From positions 62,001 to 126,000 of the forward strand of contig SOER01000005.1 of assembly GCA_021646405.1 (NCBI GenBank): 64,000 bases of DNA. The letters are read 5' to 3'. The stretch comes from Candidatus Loosdrechtia aerotolerans (lineage in GTDB: Bacteria > Planctomycetota > Brocadiia > Brocadiales > Brocadiaceae). The translations under genes and the position numbers were made by a program. Shown here in pieces: positions 53,739-61,885 of the stretch (positions are counted from its first letter, which is position 1; every line of letters starts with the position of its first letter). Below the pieces are notes generated by a model. That model had not been told where the DNA came from, made no database searches, and worked only from the letters and a program-made list of their open reading frames with translations.

Positions 53739-54616
53739 AACTTAATAGCCAGATGCCGAAATACCATGAACTCATGAATCCACTACTTAAAGCTCTTCAT
53801 GAGTTAGGCGGCTCTGGGTCTATTGAAGAGATCGCACAAAAAGTATCAGAATTGTCAGGCTTACCAGAAGATATATTGAATCTTCCACATAACCCGGAAA
53901 AAAGCAGTCAGACTGAAATTGAATATCGTTTGGCATGGGCACGCACCTATCTAAAAAAATATGGTTTATTGGAAAATTCAGATAGAGGTATTTGGCTAAT
54001 TGTTCCAGAAAAACGCAATGTAAAATCGGTTGATCCTCAAGTTGTTGTAAAAACAGTACGAGATGAACACAAAAAACAGAAACAAGCCATCGAAAAGGAA
54101 AAATTACCTGAAGCAGATGCAGATACAGATATTGAAATCCCAGATGAGGCTGAGTCTTGGCGTAGTACCCTCCATCAAATCCTCATACATGAAATATCTC
54201 CAGATGCTTTTGAAAGGTTGGCAAAAAGAATCCTAAGGGAATCTGGTTTTGTACAAGTTGAAGTAACCGGTCGTTCTGGGGATGGTGGAATCGACGGTAA
54301 AGGTATAATGCGGTTAAGTGGCTTGCTGAGTTTTCACGTAATTTTTCAGTGCAAGAAATATAAGGGAACTGTTACTGCCTCAGAGATACGTGACTTCAGA
54401 GGTGCAATGATAGGGCGAGCTGACAAGGGCCTGTTTATTACAACAGGCACTTTTACTCGTGACGCTATCCGAGAAGCTACAAGAGATGGTGCACCACCAA
54501 TTGATCTTGTTGATGGGGACCAACTCGCCGACAAGTTAAAGGAATTGGGCCTCGGAATAAAAAAAGAAATGGTGGAAAAAATTTCAGTTGATACCGAGTG
54601 GTTCAAATCAACATAA
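53735..54616 (+). CDS. Cassette 3, gene 2: Mrr-family restriction endonuclease
   Basis: 293 residues. An Mrr N-terminal winged-helix domain (residues about 1-95, ALHELGGSGSIEEIAQKVSE, ARTYLKKYGLLENSDRGIW) precedes an Mrr catalytic domain (about 145-285): FERLAKRILRESGF, VTGRSGDGGIDGKG (catalytic Asp) and VIFQCKKYKG (QxK). Mrr enzymes cut modified DNA. No attC follows; the array is cut by a REP/RAYT fragment from 54688. Confidence 0.88.
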   Translation: MKLNSQMPKYHELMNPLLKALHELGGSGSIEEIAQKVSELSGLPEDILNLPHNPEKSSQTEIEYRLAWARTYLKKYGLLENSDRGIWLIVPEKRNVKSVDPQVVVKTVRDEHKKQKQAIEKEKLPEADADTDIEIPDEAESWRSTLHQILIHEISPDAFERLAKRILRESGFVQVEVTGRSGDGGIDGKGIMRLSGLLSFHVIFQCKKYKGTVTASEIRDFRGAMIGRADKGLFITTGTFTRDAIREATRDGAPPIDLVDGDQLADKLKELGLGIKKEMVEKISVDTEWFKST

Positions 54617-54951
54617 TAACAATCAAAGATATTATCATCTTCGCTTTATGATGCCTCAGGTTATTTATCTTACTATTTGAATAATTAGGGACACATCCCG
54701 TTTATTCTTCCTTTTTCTTTATCGGTCTGCCCTCTGGTCTGAATAGTAATCTTCTGGCCTAATTTTTCCGACAGACAGGACATGGAATCTTCTCCACCAA
54801 GCGGTTTTCCCACCATAAATACCTGACTTTATCTATCATGCATGAGTGATATCTGCATTCCCATAGACGACCTGTTCCAAAGTATTTGAAGTCTTCCTTT
54901 TCGTAAAACCTCCACTTTATCTCAAAGGAGACATCGAAACGATATTCCTGC
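54617..54951. other. Interval with REP and RAYT tail fragment
   Basis: REP hairpin at 54688-54699, then a RAYT C-terminal fragment on the minus strand (54700-54814, GKPLGGEDSMSCLSEKLGQ). 54815-54951 shows no gene. Confidence 0.65.
54688..54814 (-). pseudogene. RAYT C-terminal fragment (copy B)
   Basis: Same C-terminal tail as the 50.8-kb and 57.5-kb copies, cut short at 54814. One REP hairpin at its 3' end (54688-54699). Confidence 0.7.
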
Positions 54952-54980
54952 TTGACGTTATTATCGTTAACCGTTATTAT
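54952..54980 (+). promoter_or_regulatory. Promoter for higBA, probably leaderless
   Basis: TTGACG (54952-54957), 17-bp spacer, TATTAT (54975-54980). The expected transcription start, 7 nt on, coincides with the GTG start of higB at 54987. Confidence 0.7.
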
Positions 54981-54986
54981 GGTACT

Positions 54987-55268
54987 GTGATAGTATCATT
55001 CAAATGCATAGAAACTGAGAAAATATGGAACCAGGAACATTCCCTGAGATTTCCAGTTTCTATTCAGCGTATCGCTTTAAGAAAACTTTTTATGCTTCAC
55101 AGGGCAAAGGAACTGCAGGATTTAAGAATACCACCTGCAAATCGCCTGGAAAAACTCAAAGGTAACAGAACCGGGCAATACAGCATACGAATAAACGATC
55201 AATGGAGAATTTGCTTTATCTGGAATGAAGCAAATGCATCCGATGTTGAAATTGTTGATTATCATTAA
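54987..55268 (+). CDS. higB: HigB-type RelE-superfamily toxin
   Basis: 93 residues. RelE-fold mRNA interferase that cleaves mRNA on the ribosome. Seen are the helix KLFMLHRAKELQDLR, the strand LEKLKGNRTGQYSIRIN with basic residues, and QWRICFIWNEA near the C-terminus. Start GTG at 54987; no Shine-Dalgarno, in line with a leaderless transcript. The antitoxin follows by 14 bp, so the order is toxin first, the HigBA arrangement. Confidence 0.9.
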   Translation: MIVSFKCIETEKIWNQEHSLRFPVSIQRIALRKLFMLHRAKELQDLRIPPANRLEKLKGNRTGQYSIRINDQWRICFIWNEANASDVEIVDYH

Positions 55269-55282
55269 GAAAGGAATTTAGA

Positions 55283-55588
55283 ATGAAAAAGATTTCTAAT
55301 ATACACCCAGGAGAAATTCTTGAAGAAGAATTTCTCAAAGTATTTTGTATTTCTGCATACAGACTTGCAAAAGAAACCAAAATGCCACCTACAAGGGTTT
55401 CTGAAATAATAAAAGGAAAAAGGAGAATAACAGCAGATACGGCTCTGCGTCTTTCAAAGTTCTTTGGCACAACGCCGGATTTCTGGCTTGGCCTTCAAAT
55501 GGAGTATGATTTAAGAGAAGAAAAATCTGTAAAAGCAAAAGAAATTGATTCGATAAAAAGGTTAAAGTCACTTCCTGTAGTTGGTTGA
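55283..55588 (+). CDS. higA: HigA antitoxin (helix-turn-helix, XRE type)
   Basis: 101 residues. HigA N-terminal HPGEILEEEFLKVF, then the HTH SAYRLAKETKMPPTRVSEII and RRITADTALRLSKFFGTTP, with DFWLGLQMEYDLR at the end. It neutralises HigB and represses the operon. AAGGAA precedes the ATG. Complete. Confidence 0.93.
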   Translation: MKKISNIHPGEILEEEFLKVFCISAYRLAKETKMPPTRVSEIIKGKRRITADTALRLSKFFGTTPDFWLGLQMEYDLREEKSVKAKEIDSIKRLKSLPVVG

Positions 55589-55986
55589 GTCATTGGGGTC
55601 TTGATTCTTGTTCTCAAGCATTTCCTGTTAAAATATTGTGTATAGCAAAGAGGAATGCCCTGCATCATCTTGTAAAGCGCGGTTTCTTTAAGGGTTTTAC
55701 AAGCAGGTGCACGTGATTTGTCATAAGGCAGTAAGCCAGTATTGACGTTTCTTTTTCGGATGAGTATCTTTCAAGCAGGGATATATATACCTTTGAAAAT
55801 CTTCTCTGTTCAGAAAGACCTTTTCCTTGCTGTTTCCTCTTAGGATTACATGATGGGGATATCCTGTCACTACCAATCTTGCTATTCGAGGCATGTCTCA
55901 CTTTATCTCATCTCGCTATCCATCTTGTCAAGAATTGGGATGTGTCCCTATTATTCCCCCTATTATTCCCCCTATTATTCCCCCTA
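55589..55986. other. RAYT fragment, REP and a 12-bp tandem array
   Basis: No intact gene. Features inside are listed separately: RAYT remnant 55615-55894, REP 55937-55948 and tandem array 55946-55993. Confidence 0.6.
55615..55894 (-). pseudogene. RAYT N-terminal fragment 2
   Basis: ATG at 55894 opens MPRIARLVVTGYPHHVILRG and continues to the TNHVHLLV catalytic HUH motif, but a 2-bp TA insertion at about 55785 and another shift near 55690 break it. The C-terminal half is absent; the homology ends just after higA. REP hairpin at 55937-55948 upstream. Confidence 0.75.
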
Positions 55987-55993
55987 TTATTCC
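55946..55993. repeat. Four-copy 12-bp tandem repeat
   Basis: CCCTATTATTCC repeated exactly four times (48 bp). It starts inside the REP hairpin and ends where the intI remnant has lost its continuation, so slippage at the REP may have replaced integrase sequence. Confidence 0.8.
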
Positions 55994-56082
55994 CAATGAA
56001 CATAAGCCTCTTCTGTCCTCATGCTGTAGTGCTTTACCCTGATTTCATCACGCACCTGATCCAGCAGTTTCGGTTTAGACAT
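55987..56082 (-). pseudogene. Integron integrase intI, N-terminal remnant 2
   Basis: A 31-codon open stub: MSKPKLLDQVRDEIRVKHYS, then MRTEEAYVHW and a stop created by the tandem repeat. This is the start of an IntI-type tyrosine recombinase, better preserved than remnant 1. The remaining 290 or so residues, with the catalytic Arg, His and Tyr, are missing. It is divergent from the cassettes to its right, as in integrons. Confidence 0.78.
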
Positions 56083-56112
56083 AATGATTGCTTTTTGCTT
56101 CAAGAAAAAATA

Positions 56113-56142
56113 TTGAAATGTTTTGGTAGTTTAAGGTATATT
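56113..56142 (+). promoter_or_regulatory. Candidate cassette promoter Pc of integron 2
   Basis: TTGAAA (56113-56118), 18-bp spacer, TATATT (56137-56142), directed into the cassettes. The 56160-56250 stretch resembles 51485-51551 of integron 1, so it is probably attI. Confidence 0.5.
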
Positions 56143-56244
56143 ACCAGCAAAATGTTCGTGAACATTATTATATACCCAAATAACCGTATATCAAGTTATC
56201 AGTAAACGTATTATATGTACTAATAGCCGTAAAATAAGACAGAT

Positions 56245-56658
56245 GTTAGTCGAAACTTCTACGCCGCCATCAATGAACGTGAAAGGTTGAAACAATTTCT
56301 CGGCTTTTTCCTATTCGTCGAAAGGTATACCCACATCACCTATAAGACATTGAGCTACGAAAGCCACGCACATACAGCATTCAACATGCCTGCACGAATC
56401 GAAGAACCAATGAGGAAATTCTTTGAGCAGCGCTTCTTTCATGATTCAAAGAATCTTTCACAGCAGTTCCATTGGTGCGCGATGTTTGCATGGCCAAGCT
56501 TGGACGCTAAGAATATGGATGTGTTTCTGGAGATTAAGAGAGTGCGGGATCTGCTGACACATGGCGAACACATTGAAGAGTCTGCGCTACCTGTCGAAAA
56601 AACAAAAACCCTCGCTCTGAAACTGTTTAGAACAAGAGGCCGCGAAGTCGTCTCGTAG
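56245..56658 (+). pseudogene. Integron 2 cassette: HEPN-like protein lacking a start
   Basis: The frame is open from about 56245 to 56658, beginning right at the GTTAGTC junction and encoding NFYAAINERERLKQFL and then FFEQRFFHDSKN ... VFLEIKRVRDLLTHGEHIEE. The RDLLTH sequence fits the RxxxxH active-site motif of HEPN ribonucleases and lies in a helix as expected. No ATG or GTG with a ribosome site exists; only a TTG at 56287. The attC at 56691-56787 follows. Either truncated on insertion or translated from an unusual start. Confidence 0.5.
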
Positions 56659-56690
56659 CGAAGGAGCAAGTCGGCATAGATAAAGATGCA

Positions 56691-56787
56691 GCTAACATCC
56701 GCATGTAGGCGGACACACCAAAATGTCACGCATTTGCTGGGACAAAATGCGCGCCATTTCAGCGTGCCGCTGATGCGGGCGTTATTC
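56691..56787 (+). other. attC site, 97 bp, divergent core
   Basis: GCTAACA at 56691-56697 and a variant core GTTATTC at 56781-56787. Arms ATCCGCAT / ATGCGG and GGCGGACAC / GTGCCGC pair. Between the HEPN-like cassette and hicAB. Confidence 0.75.
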
Positions 56788-56833
56788 ATAATAAAATAAT
56801 CAAATAACCATTAATTTCTGGTAAAATATAGCA

Positions 56834-57094
56834 ATGGGTAAGCATGAGAAACTTTTACTTAAAATTCTTAGTGGAACATCCGATGCGAGTATTCAATTTG
56901 AAGACTTATGTAACCTGCTAAAACACTTAGGTTTCGAGATGAGAATTAAAGGTAGCCATCACATATTCAGAAAAGAAGGGGTTATAGAAAAGATTAATCT
57001 TCAGCATGAGGGTAACATGGTAAAACCTTATCAGGTTAAACAAGTAAGAAATGTTATAGTGAAGTATAAACTCGGAGGGAATATTGATGTATAA
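56834..57094 (+). CDS. hicA: HicA mRNA interferase toxin
   Basis: 86 residues, slightly longer than the usual 60-80. Double-stranded-RNA-binding-like fold with the catalytic His in IKGSHHIFRKEG, and HEGNMVKPYQVKQVRNVI at the C-terminus. Cleaves mRNA when unbound. Probably the next cassette after the attC at 56691. It overlaps hicB by 8 bp. Confidence 0.92.
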   Translation: MGKHEKLLLKILSGTSDASIQFEDLCNLLKHLGFEMRIKGSHHIFRKEGVIEKINLQHEGNMVKPYQVKQVRNVIVKYKLGGNIDV

Positions 57095-57299
57095 ATACGA
57101 AATTATTATTTACTGGAGCAACGAGGATAATACCTTTGTAGCAGAAGTTCCTGAACTTCCTGGGTGTACAGCACATGGTAGCACTCAAGAAGACGCATTA
57201 AAAAATGCTAAAGAGGCAATTCAATTATGGATTGACACAGCTAAGGAATTTAGCGATCCTATACCTGAACCTAAGGGAGGAAGATTGATATTTGCTTAA
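57087..57299 (+). CDS. hicB: HicB antitoxin
   Basis: 70 residues, start ATG at 57087 inside the end of hicA (GGAGGG upstream). The partial RNase H-like fold is typical: EVPELPGCTAHGSTQEDALK and KEAIQLWIDTAKEFSDPIP. No separate DNA-binding domain, as in short HicB proteins. Neutralises HicA. Confidence 0.92.
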   Translation: MYKYEIIIYWSNEDNTFVAEVPELPGCTAHGSTQEDALKNAKEAIQLWIDTAKEFSDPIPEPKGGRLIFA

Positions 57300-57313
57300 A
57301 ATAAAACCGGCAT

Positions 57314-57360
57314 GCCTAAAAAATCCAGCGGACGGCAAAAGGCGCCGCCGCTGGATTTTT
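57314..57360. terminator. Strong hairpin after hicB: terminator or degenerate attC
   Basis: AAAATCCAGCGG and CCGCTGGATTTT arms with an inner GGC..GCC, followed by T-rich sequence. It begins GCCTAAA, close to an attC core, but no clear GTTRRRY ends it. It could be both. Confidence 0.55.
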
Positions 57361-57488
57361 ATCGTGTGTGCCGTGCATGTTACAATGCATGGGAGTGGAA
57401 GTCTCCTGTCCGGGCAGATGAGGCCGAAGGACAAACGAAACCCCAAGGGCATCATCGTGAGGTGATGTCTGGAGATAATGGATAGTTG

Positions 57489-57794
57489 GGGACACATCCC
57501 ATTTATTCTTCCTTTTTCTTTATCGGTCTGCCCTTTGGTCTGAATAGCAATCTTCTGCCTAATTTTTCCGACAGACATGCCATGAAATCTTCTCCACCAG
57601 GCGGTTTTCCCAGGCGGGTTTTTGCTCTGATCTCTTCAAGTGCAACTTGTAGTCGGCCATCTCCATTTTATCAAATAACGGTTCTTTAAGAAAGTTGTTG
57701 GCTTCACCGTTAATGCGAGACCTGGCGCTGGAATATGGGTAATCTTCCGGGTCATTTACCATCTTTTGCCCTTACAACAAATGGGATGTGCCCC
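57489..57794 (-). mobile_element. REP-bounded RAYT C-terminal unit (copy C)
   Basis: Like 50773-51107: the RAYT tail (EDYPYSSARSRINGEAN onward, with a short deletion and frameshift after YKLHL) lies between GGGACACATCCC (57489-57500) and a variant GGGATGTGCCCC (57783-57794). The two units share ends and orientation. Confidence 0.75.
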
Positions 57795-57796
57795 CA

Positions 57797-57910
57797 ATTA
57801 CAAAAAACTCAAGAACCGCGTAATCCTGATAATATGCATGGATGTGCGGAGGGTTATGTTCTTTTGGAGAACAATACATCCTGATAATGATGAGGTCTTC
57901 CGGTTCGCCC
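57797..57910 (-). pseudogene. DUF4160-like fragment
   Basis: Minus-strand reading IIIRMYCSPKEHNPPHIHAYY resembles the start of DUF4160 proteins (II.MY..DH.PPH.HA.Y). It is fused in frame to a RAYT piece upstream and ends without the rest of the domain. DUF4160 genes often pair with DUF2442, and a DUF2442 gene lies at the window's right end. Confidence 0.5.
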
Positions 57911-57924
57911 GAATAATTAAGTAT

Positions 57925-58143
57925 GGTGTCCCTGGAATACAAGGGTGTTACAATCAGGTGTACGTGATTTGTCATAAGGCAGTAAGCCAGTATTAACGTT
58001 TCTTTTTCGGATGAGTATCTTTCAAGCAGGGATATATACCTTTAAAAATCTTCTCTGTCCAGAAAGACCTTTTCCTTGTTGTTTCCTCTTAGGATTACAT
58101 GATGAGGATATCCTGTCACTACCAATCTTGCTATTCGAGGCAT
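57925..58143 (-). pseudogene. RAYT N-terminal fragment 3
   Basis: ATG at 58143 opens MPRIARLVVTGYPHHVILRG and extends to LMTNHVHLIVTP (HUH motif). At this point homology stops at a GGGACACCATACTTAATTAT boundary, which recurs near 61625-61651. Frameshifts are present. REP at 58186-58197 lies upstream. Confidence 0.72.
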
Positions 58144-58435
58144 GTCTCACTTTATATCGTCTTGCTATCCATCTTGTCAAGAATTGGGATGTGTCCCTAT
58201 TATTCCAATTCTTCATTATTTCTATTATTCCTCTATTATTTAAAAGCCATTATATAGGGATAATTGACAAGAAATCAAAAATATCTTTATCGAGATTTCA
58301 TTTTCTTGCCTTGTCATTTTGAAAGATTTGACCCCTTTGACCCACACAACATATGTTATATGTACAGGCAGCAATTGCATTCTCGGATAGCCTGGCAAGG
58401 CATAACCACATTTGACAAAAACCCGAAAACACTCT

Positions 58436-59176
58436 TTAGTCCCGATTGGCTTCAGCGGTGGTTAGGTCTCTTGATAAAACATATGCATTTCTACCATTTA
58501 TTTTTATAATATCAACAATACCACAATCCTTTAAAGCATTTGACAAATCATAATACGTTTTGGATTTGTATCCTATTCTTTTCATATGACCAACTACATC
58601 ATTCATAAACACTGGTTTAGATGATTGCTTCAAAAAACTTATTAGATGGTTTGCTTGGCTACAAACCCTGCCGCTTTTTAACCTCTTGGCCATATTTTGT
58701 CTAGCTAAGTTTCGTTCGCTTTGTATTGCTGTTTGCGGCATCGACTCAAAGATCACTTTTTTATCATCTTTAATATCTACCTGTAAGTCTTCATTAAGAA
58801 TATTATTTATAAGTTTTTTATCGTTCTTCTTTTTTAAGTATTCAAGCAAATAATCCGATGCTAACTCTATATATTCAATGCCAAAATATTCAAAAGAACG
58901 TTTAAAATTTTCAGGGATTCTATTTGCAGCTAGTACTACCCTAATAGGTATTTTTTCCCCTTCCAATATATGCCCAGCATAATCCAGTAACTGGGCAATA
59001 TCTTTTCGCGTTGCCACTAATTTAACTTCAACAACTAGTTTTTGGCCATTGATATCTTCAAATAAAATGTCCAGCTTCTTTCCTTTAAGATAAACCTGGT
59101 TCCCAATAAATTTAATATCCTTTTCAATTAAATCAGGATACTTAATCAGAATTTTCTCTAATGTCTTTTCGTCCAT
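58436..59176 (-). CDS. Cassette-borne DUF91/NucS-like nuclease
   Basis: From the ATG at 59176 (MDEKTLEKILIKYPDLIE; the open frame extends further only into the attC). Residues about 35-60 give KKLDILFED and QKLVVEVKLVA, the Asp and ExK of a NucS/DUF91 PD-(D/E)xK nuclease, then QLLDYAGHILEGE. The C-terminal half may be a winged-helix domain (FMNDVVGHMKRIGYKSKTYY). AGGTG precedes the start. About 246 residues, intact. It directly follows the minus-strand attC. Confidence 0.8.
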   Translation of the reverse strand: MDEKTLEKILIKYPDLIEKDIKFIGNQVYLKGKKLDILFEDINGQKLVVEVKLVATRKDIAQLLDYAGHILEGEKIPIRVVLAANRIPENFKRSFEYFGIEYIELASDYLLEYLKKKNDKKLINNILNEDLQVDIKDDKKVIFESMPQTAIQSERNLARQNMAKRLKSGRVCSQANHLISFLKQSSKPVFMNDVVGHMKRIGYKSKTYYDLSNALKDCGIVDIIKINGRNAYVLSRDLTTAEANRD

Positions 59177-59197
59177 AAAACACCTTCTCCCAAGAGA

Positions 59198-59268
59198 CCC
59201 AACGGCCAAGCATTACCTGCGGCTGCGAAGCAGAGCGGAACAGCCGTCAGGTGCATGCCTTTGTTGGC
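59198..59268 (-). other. attC site on the minus strand, 71 bp
   Basis: Read on the minus strand: GCCAACA core, arms GGCATGCACCTGaCGGCTG and CAGCCGcAGGTaATGC, and the CGTTGGG core. The adjacent stop codon of the upstream gene (59273-59275) lies 5 bp before it, as is usual for cassettes. Shows a second array in opposite orientation. Confidence 0.85.
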
Positions 59269-59272
59269 CACG

Positions 59273-60141
59273 CTATTGTTTGGAAACAAATTGCAGAAAT
59301 TCCCGGACTTTATCCTTCTCCTTGAACGCTCCTTCGACACGGTCACCGTTTGAAAATGTGACGAGGATTTCATACTTTCGGAATTCACCAGATCCCTCGT
59401 AAATCCGATGTTCATCGAGAAATCTAATCGCATCGTTGATAGTCACAAACTCGTTTGATCTGCCATAAAGAGGAATGATGACAATCCTCTCGACCATGCG
59501 ATTCAGTCGATCACTGAGTGCGACCATGAATTTATCGAGTCCTCCCTGATTGGCAACCACAAGATGTCTCTTTATCCTCTCTGTCATGCACTGGGGAGCC
59601 GCCTCGATCTTCTTGACACATTTCTGAAAGGCTGCATCTGGGGTTGTTTCATCAAAGGCAATATCAATCCCTTCTGCAGCAAAAGCGGCAACTAACGTTT
59701 TATATGGGAAGTAGAGCACTTGAAAACCAAGCGAACGAGCTGTTCAAGAGATCCTTCAGTGAAGACACCAGACAGAACAGCACCGAGAAATGGATTGGAC
59801 CACTGGAATTTTTCAGCCAGAGGTAAAATCGCTCCTTGAATCTCCTGCGCCTTATTCCGTGAGTGCTTAGTGTATCGACGCCAAGCAACTTCAATAAACG
59901 CAACGGGGATGCCTGTTATTGTGTCGTTACCATCTCTTTCCAAAACATAGTCAAGATCGTGAACATTGCCATAAGGGTCTTCCCATGTAACCTTCTTCCC
60001 TTTCCTCGACTTGCGTGATTTCTTTTGATGATCGAGGTACAGATTCTTCTCCCTTGCGAAGTTCGATAGAAACGGCTCAATGACAGCCTCGAGGAGATTG
60101 CCAATGATTTGTCCGAATTTGTGAGACGGGGATTCAGCCAC
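59273..60141 (-). pseudogene. Type II restriction endonuclease, single frameshift
   Basis: GTG start at 60141. Frame 1 (to 59692) contains DLDYVLERDG and IPVAFIEVAWRRYTKHSRNK, an Asp...ExxxR catalytic region of a PD-(D/E)xK-like restriction enzyme, and FLGAVLSGVFTEGSLEQL. A one-base loss near 59728 moves the continuation, GFQVLYFPYKTLVAAFAAEG, into another frame, which runs to 59273. Restoring the base gives about 290 residues. It starts 7 bp after the end of the methyltransferase gene. Specificity unknown. Confidence 0.75.
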
Positions 60142-60147
60142 GTGTGT

Positions 60148-61472
60148 TTACCCTTCGATCCAAAGCCTGCCCTCCTTCAAGGGGACTCTGTGTTTTCTAT
60201 TCTTCCACTTGATGTTCCGATCCCGAATCTTCTCAAAAGAATAAGATCTAAAACCTGCGGCAAGAGCCAACTCCCCCAGCCATGTGTCAACATTCAGATA
60301 GACACCATAAGGTGCAGAATCGCCGATAACGAAACACACGAACGTCCAGGCCGGCAAATTTGTCTCAATGACTTGAAAACGAGACCGAGATCCCTGAAGT
60401 ACGCCGCTGCCATCGTATGATAGCTCTTTCTTCCCCCCTTAGTCTCCCGGACTTCCGCTAATGTATGACAAGCGGTTGAAAGGTCTCTCCTGATTGGATC
60501 TAACACAGGTTCTGCGAGCAGCTCATCAAGTAACAGTTTCTCTGCAGCGGCATGCTGAGAGCATGAGCGGATAAGATGCTGGCGAACAGCATTTTGTAGG
60601 TCTCCCCATCCATTGATTTCACCCCAGAAAGTCATTTCCAGGCGTGTGGCGTCAGCATAGTCGTAGTTGTTCGGATAGGGAGGAGATGTCACAACCGCAT
60701 CAACTTGAAGTTGTGAACAGCCCTCCGGGGCACGTGCATCAGTCATCAGGATGTGGCTATCTGAGCACCAACCGTTACGCTGGATGTACTCCACATCCTG
60801 CAATATCTCAGTAGCCTTGAACTGAAACGCCGCTAACGGTGTTTGGACGCTTGCCTTATTCTTATTTGGCAATACGTACTGCCACTGAGCAGTTCCTACT
60901 CCGCTACAGGGTCGAAGAATTGCAGTCAGAAGAAGCCAGAGCAGTTCTGATTCGGGTGTTTTTTTATCAAACTCAGCCAAGAACACGTCTCGCATCACAA
61001 ATAGCGGAGACAGGACTTCTGGTGTGTAACATTTGGTTAGGAGGGATGAAGCCTCTTTCAACTCGATGGACAACTTCTCAGGAATGGAGTCTGCAAAACG
61101 CTGGAAGAGTGAACTGAGAGTTGATGAATCAACCTGGATGCCACGGAGTTTTGCATTGGCAATCCGGTAAACGAATGGATGTGTTTCAAACCCCCAACTC
61201 TGAACGTGTTCGGCATCACAGGCAAGCAGGGTAGTGCCCACGCCGGAAAAAGGATCCAGGACAACGAATGATGGCGATCCGTCGCGACGCTCACGAATCA
61301 ACGATCGGACCCAATCGGCGGAAAACCCAGCAGAGTACCGAAACCAACGGTGAACCGGGAGCGCCATATTATCGACAAAGGCACCAGAACGCCCATTGAC
61401 GCTGGCGTCTGTGACCGGTACCGTAGCTTCCATATCAAAAAGGCTGCGTTGGTATGAAAGAGATATCTTCAT
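60148..61472 (-). pseudogene. Type II DNA methyltransferase, single frameshift near the C-terminus
   Basis: SAM motif VLDPFSGVGTTLLAC at about residues 72-86 and catalytic motif VVTSPPYPNNYDYADATR at about 263, so an amino-methyltransferase (SPPY, N4-cytosine or N6-adenine). The reading is intact to CRPGR, then a one-base loss near 60342 shifts it; the next frame gives FVCFVIGDSAPYGVYLN and WLGELALAAGFRS up to the stop at 60148. Likely inactive or C-terminally altered unless the shift is a sequencing error. Partner of the adjacent endonuclease. Confidence 0.8.
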
Positions 61473-61885
61473 ATTTCAATAAGTTTCTGTATGCCTCATA
61501 TAATCCTCATCTCAGAAGAATGTCTGCAAACGTTGATTTCCTCGCTGAGTAATATGATGTGACACTTCCGGTACAACCACACGTGCAATCCTTGACATAG
61601 GCTTATCTTAATTATTTTAATAACAAAGTCAATAATTAAGTATGGTGTCCCAAAAAATCCCAGAATTCAAACATATTACGAAGAAGTTGATGGCATCAAA
61701 TCTTTATTTTTTTGACAAATTTACCATTTTGAAACAGGCTGTCCGAGAATTCACTTTTTCGCGGTCTCCCAAGTCATATGTCCTTGTAAATCAATATCTG
61801 AAATTTCATGAATTTGCATTCTCGGACAGCCTGTCAAGGTCTGACCCCTATCCGATAGCAGAAAGCGATCAGGTGAAGCGACTTG
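61473..61885. other. Interval with a palindromic repeat
   Basis: No gene supported. A 15-bp inverted pair AGGCTGTCCGAGAAT (61736-61750) and ATTCTCGGACAGCCT (61818-61832) brackets 67 bp; the predicted plus-strand ORF here is a read-through of it. Confidence 0.6.

Larger units (their letters stand above)
57300..58435. other. Repeat-rich stretch with RAYT pieces, no intact gene
   Basis: Holds the hairpin after hicB, the RAYT unit at 57489-57794, a DUF4160-like fragment, a RAYT N-terminal fragment and a REP (58186-58197). 58200-58435 shows only the TTCTCGGATAGCC arm at about 58380 shared with 61818-61832. Confidence 0.6.

Noticed and set aside
55946-55993. CRISPR array from the 12-bp tandem units
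   Set aside because: Units are contiguous, with no unique spacers and too short for CRISPR repeats.
50773-58197. Eight GGGACACATCCC sites as repressor operators
   Set aside because: They always flank RAYT fragments in opposite orientation, which is explained by REP elements; they are not placed at promoters of intact genes.
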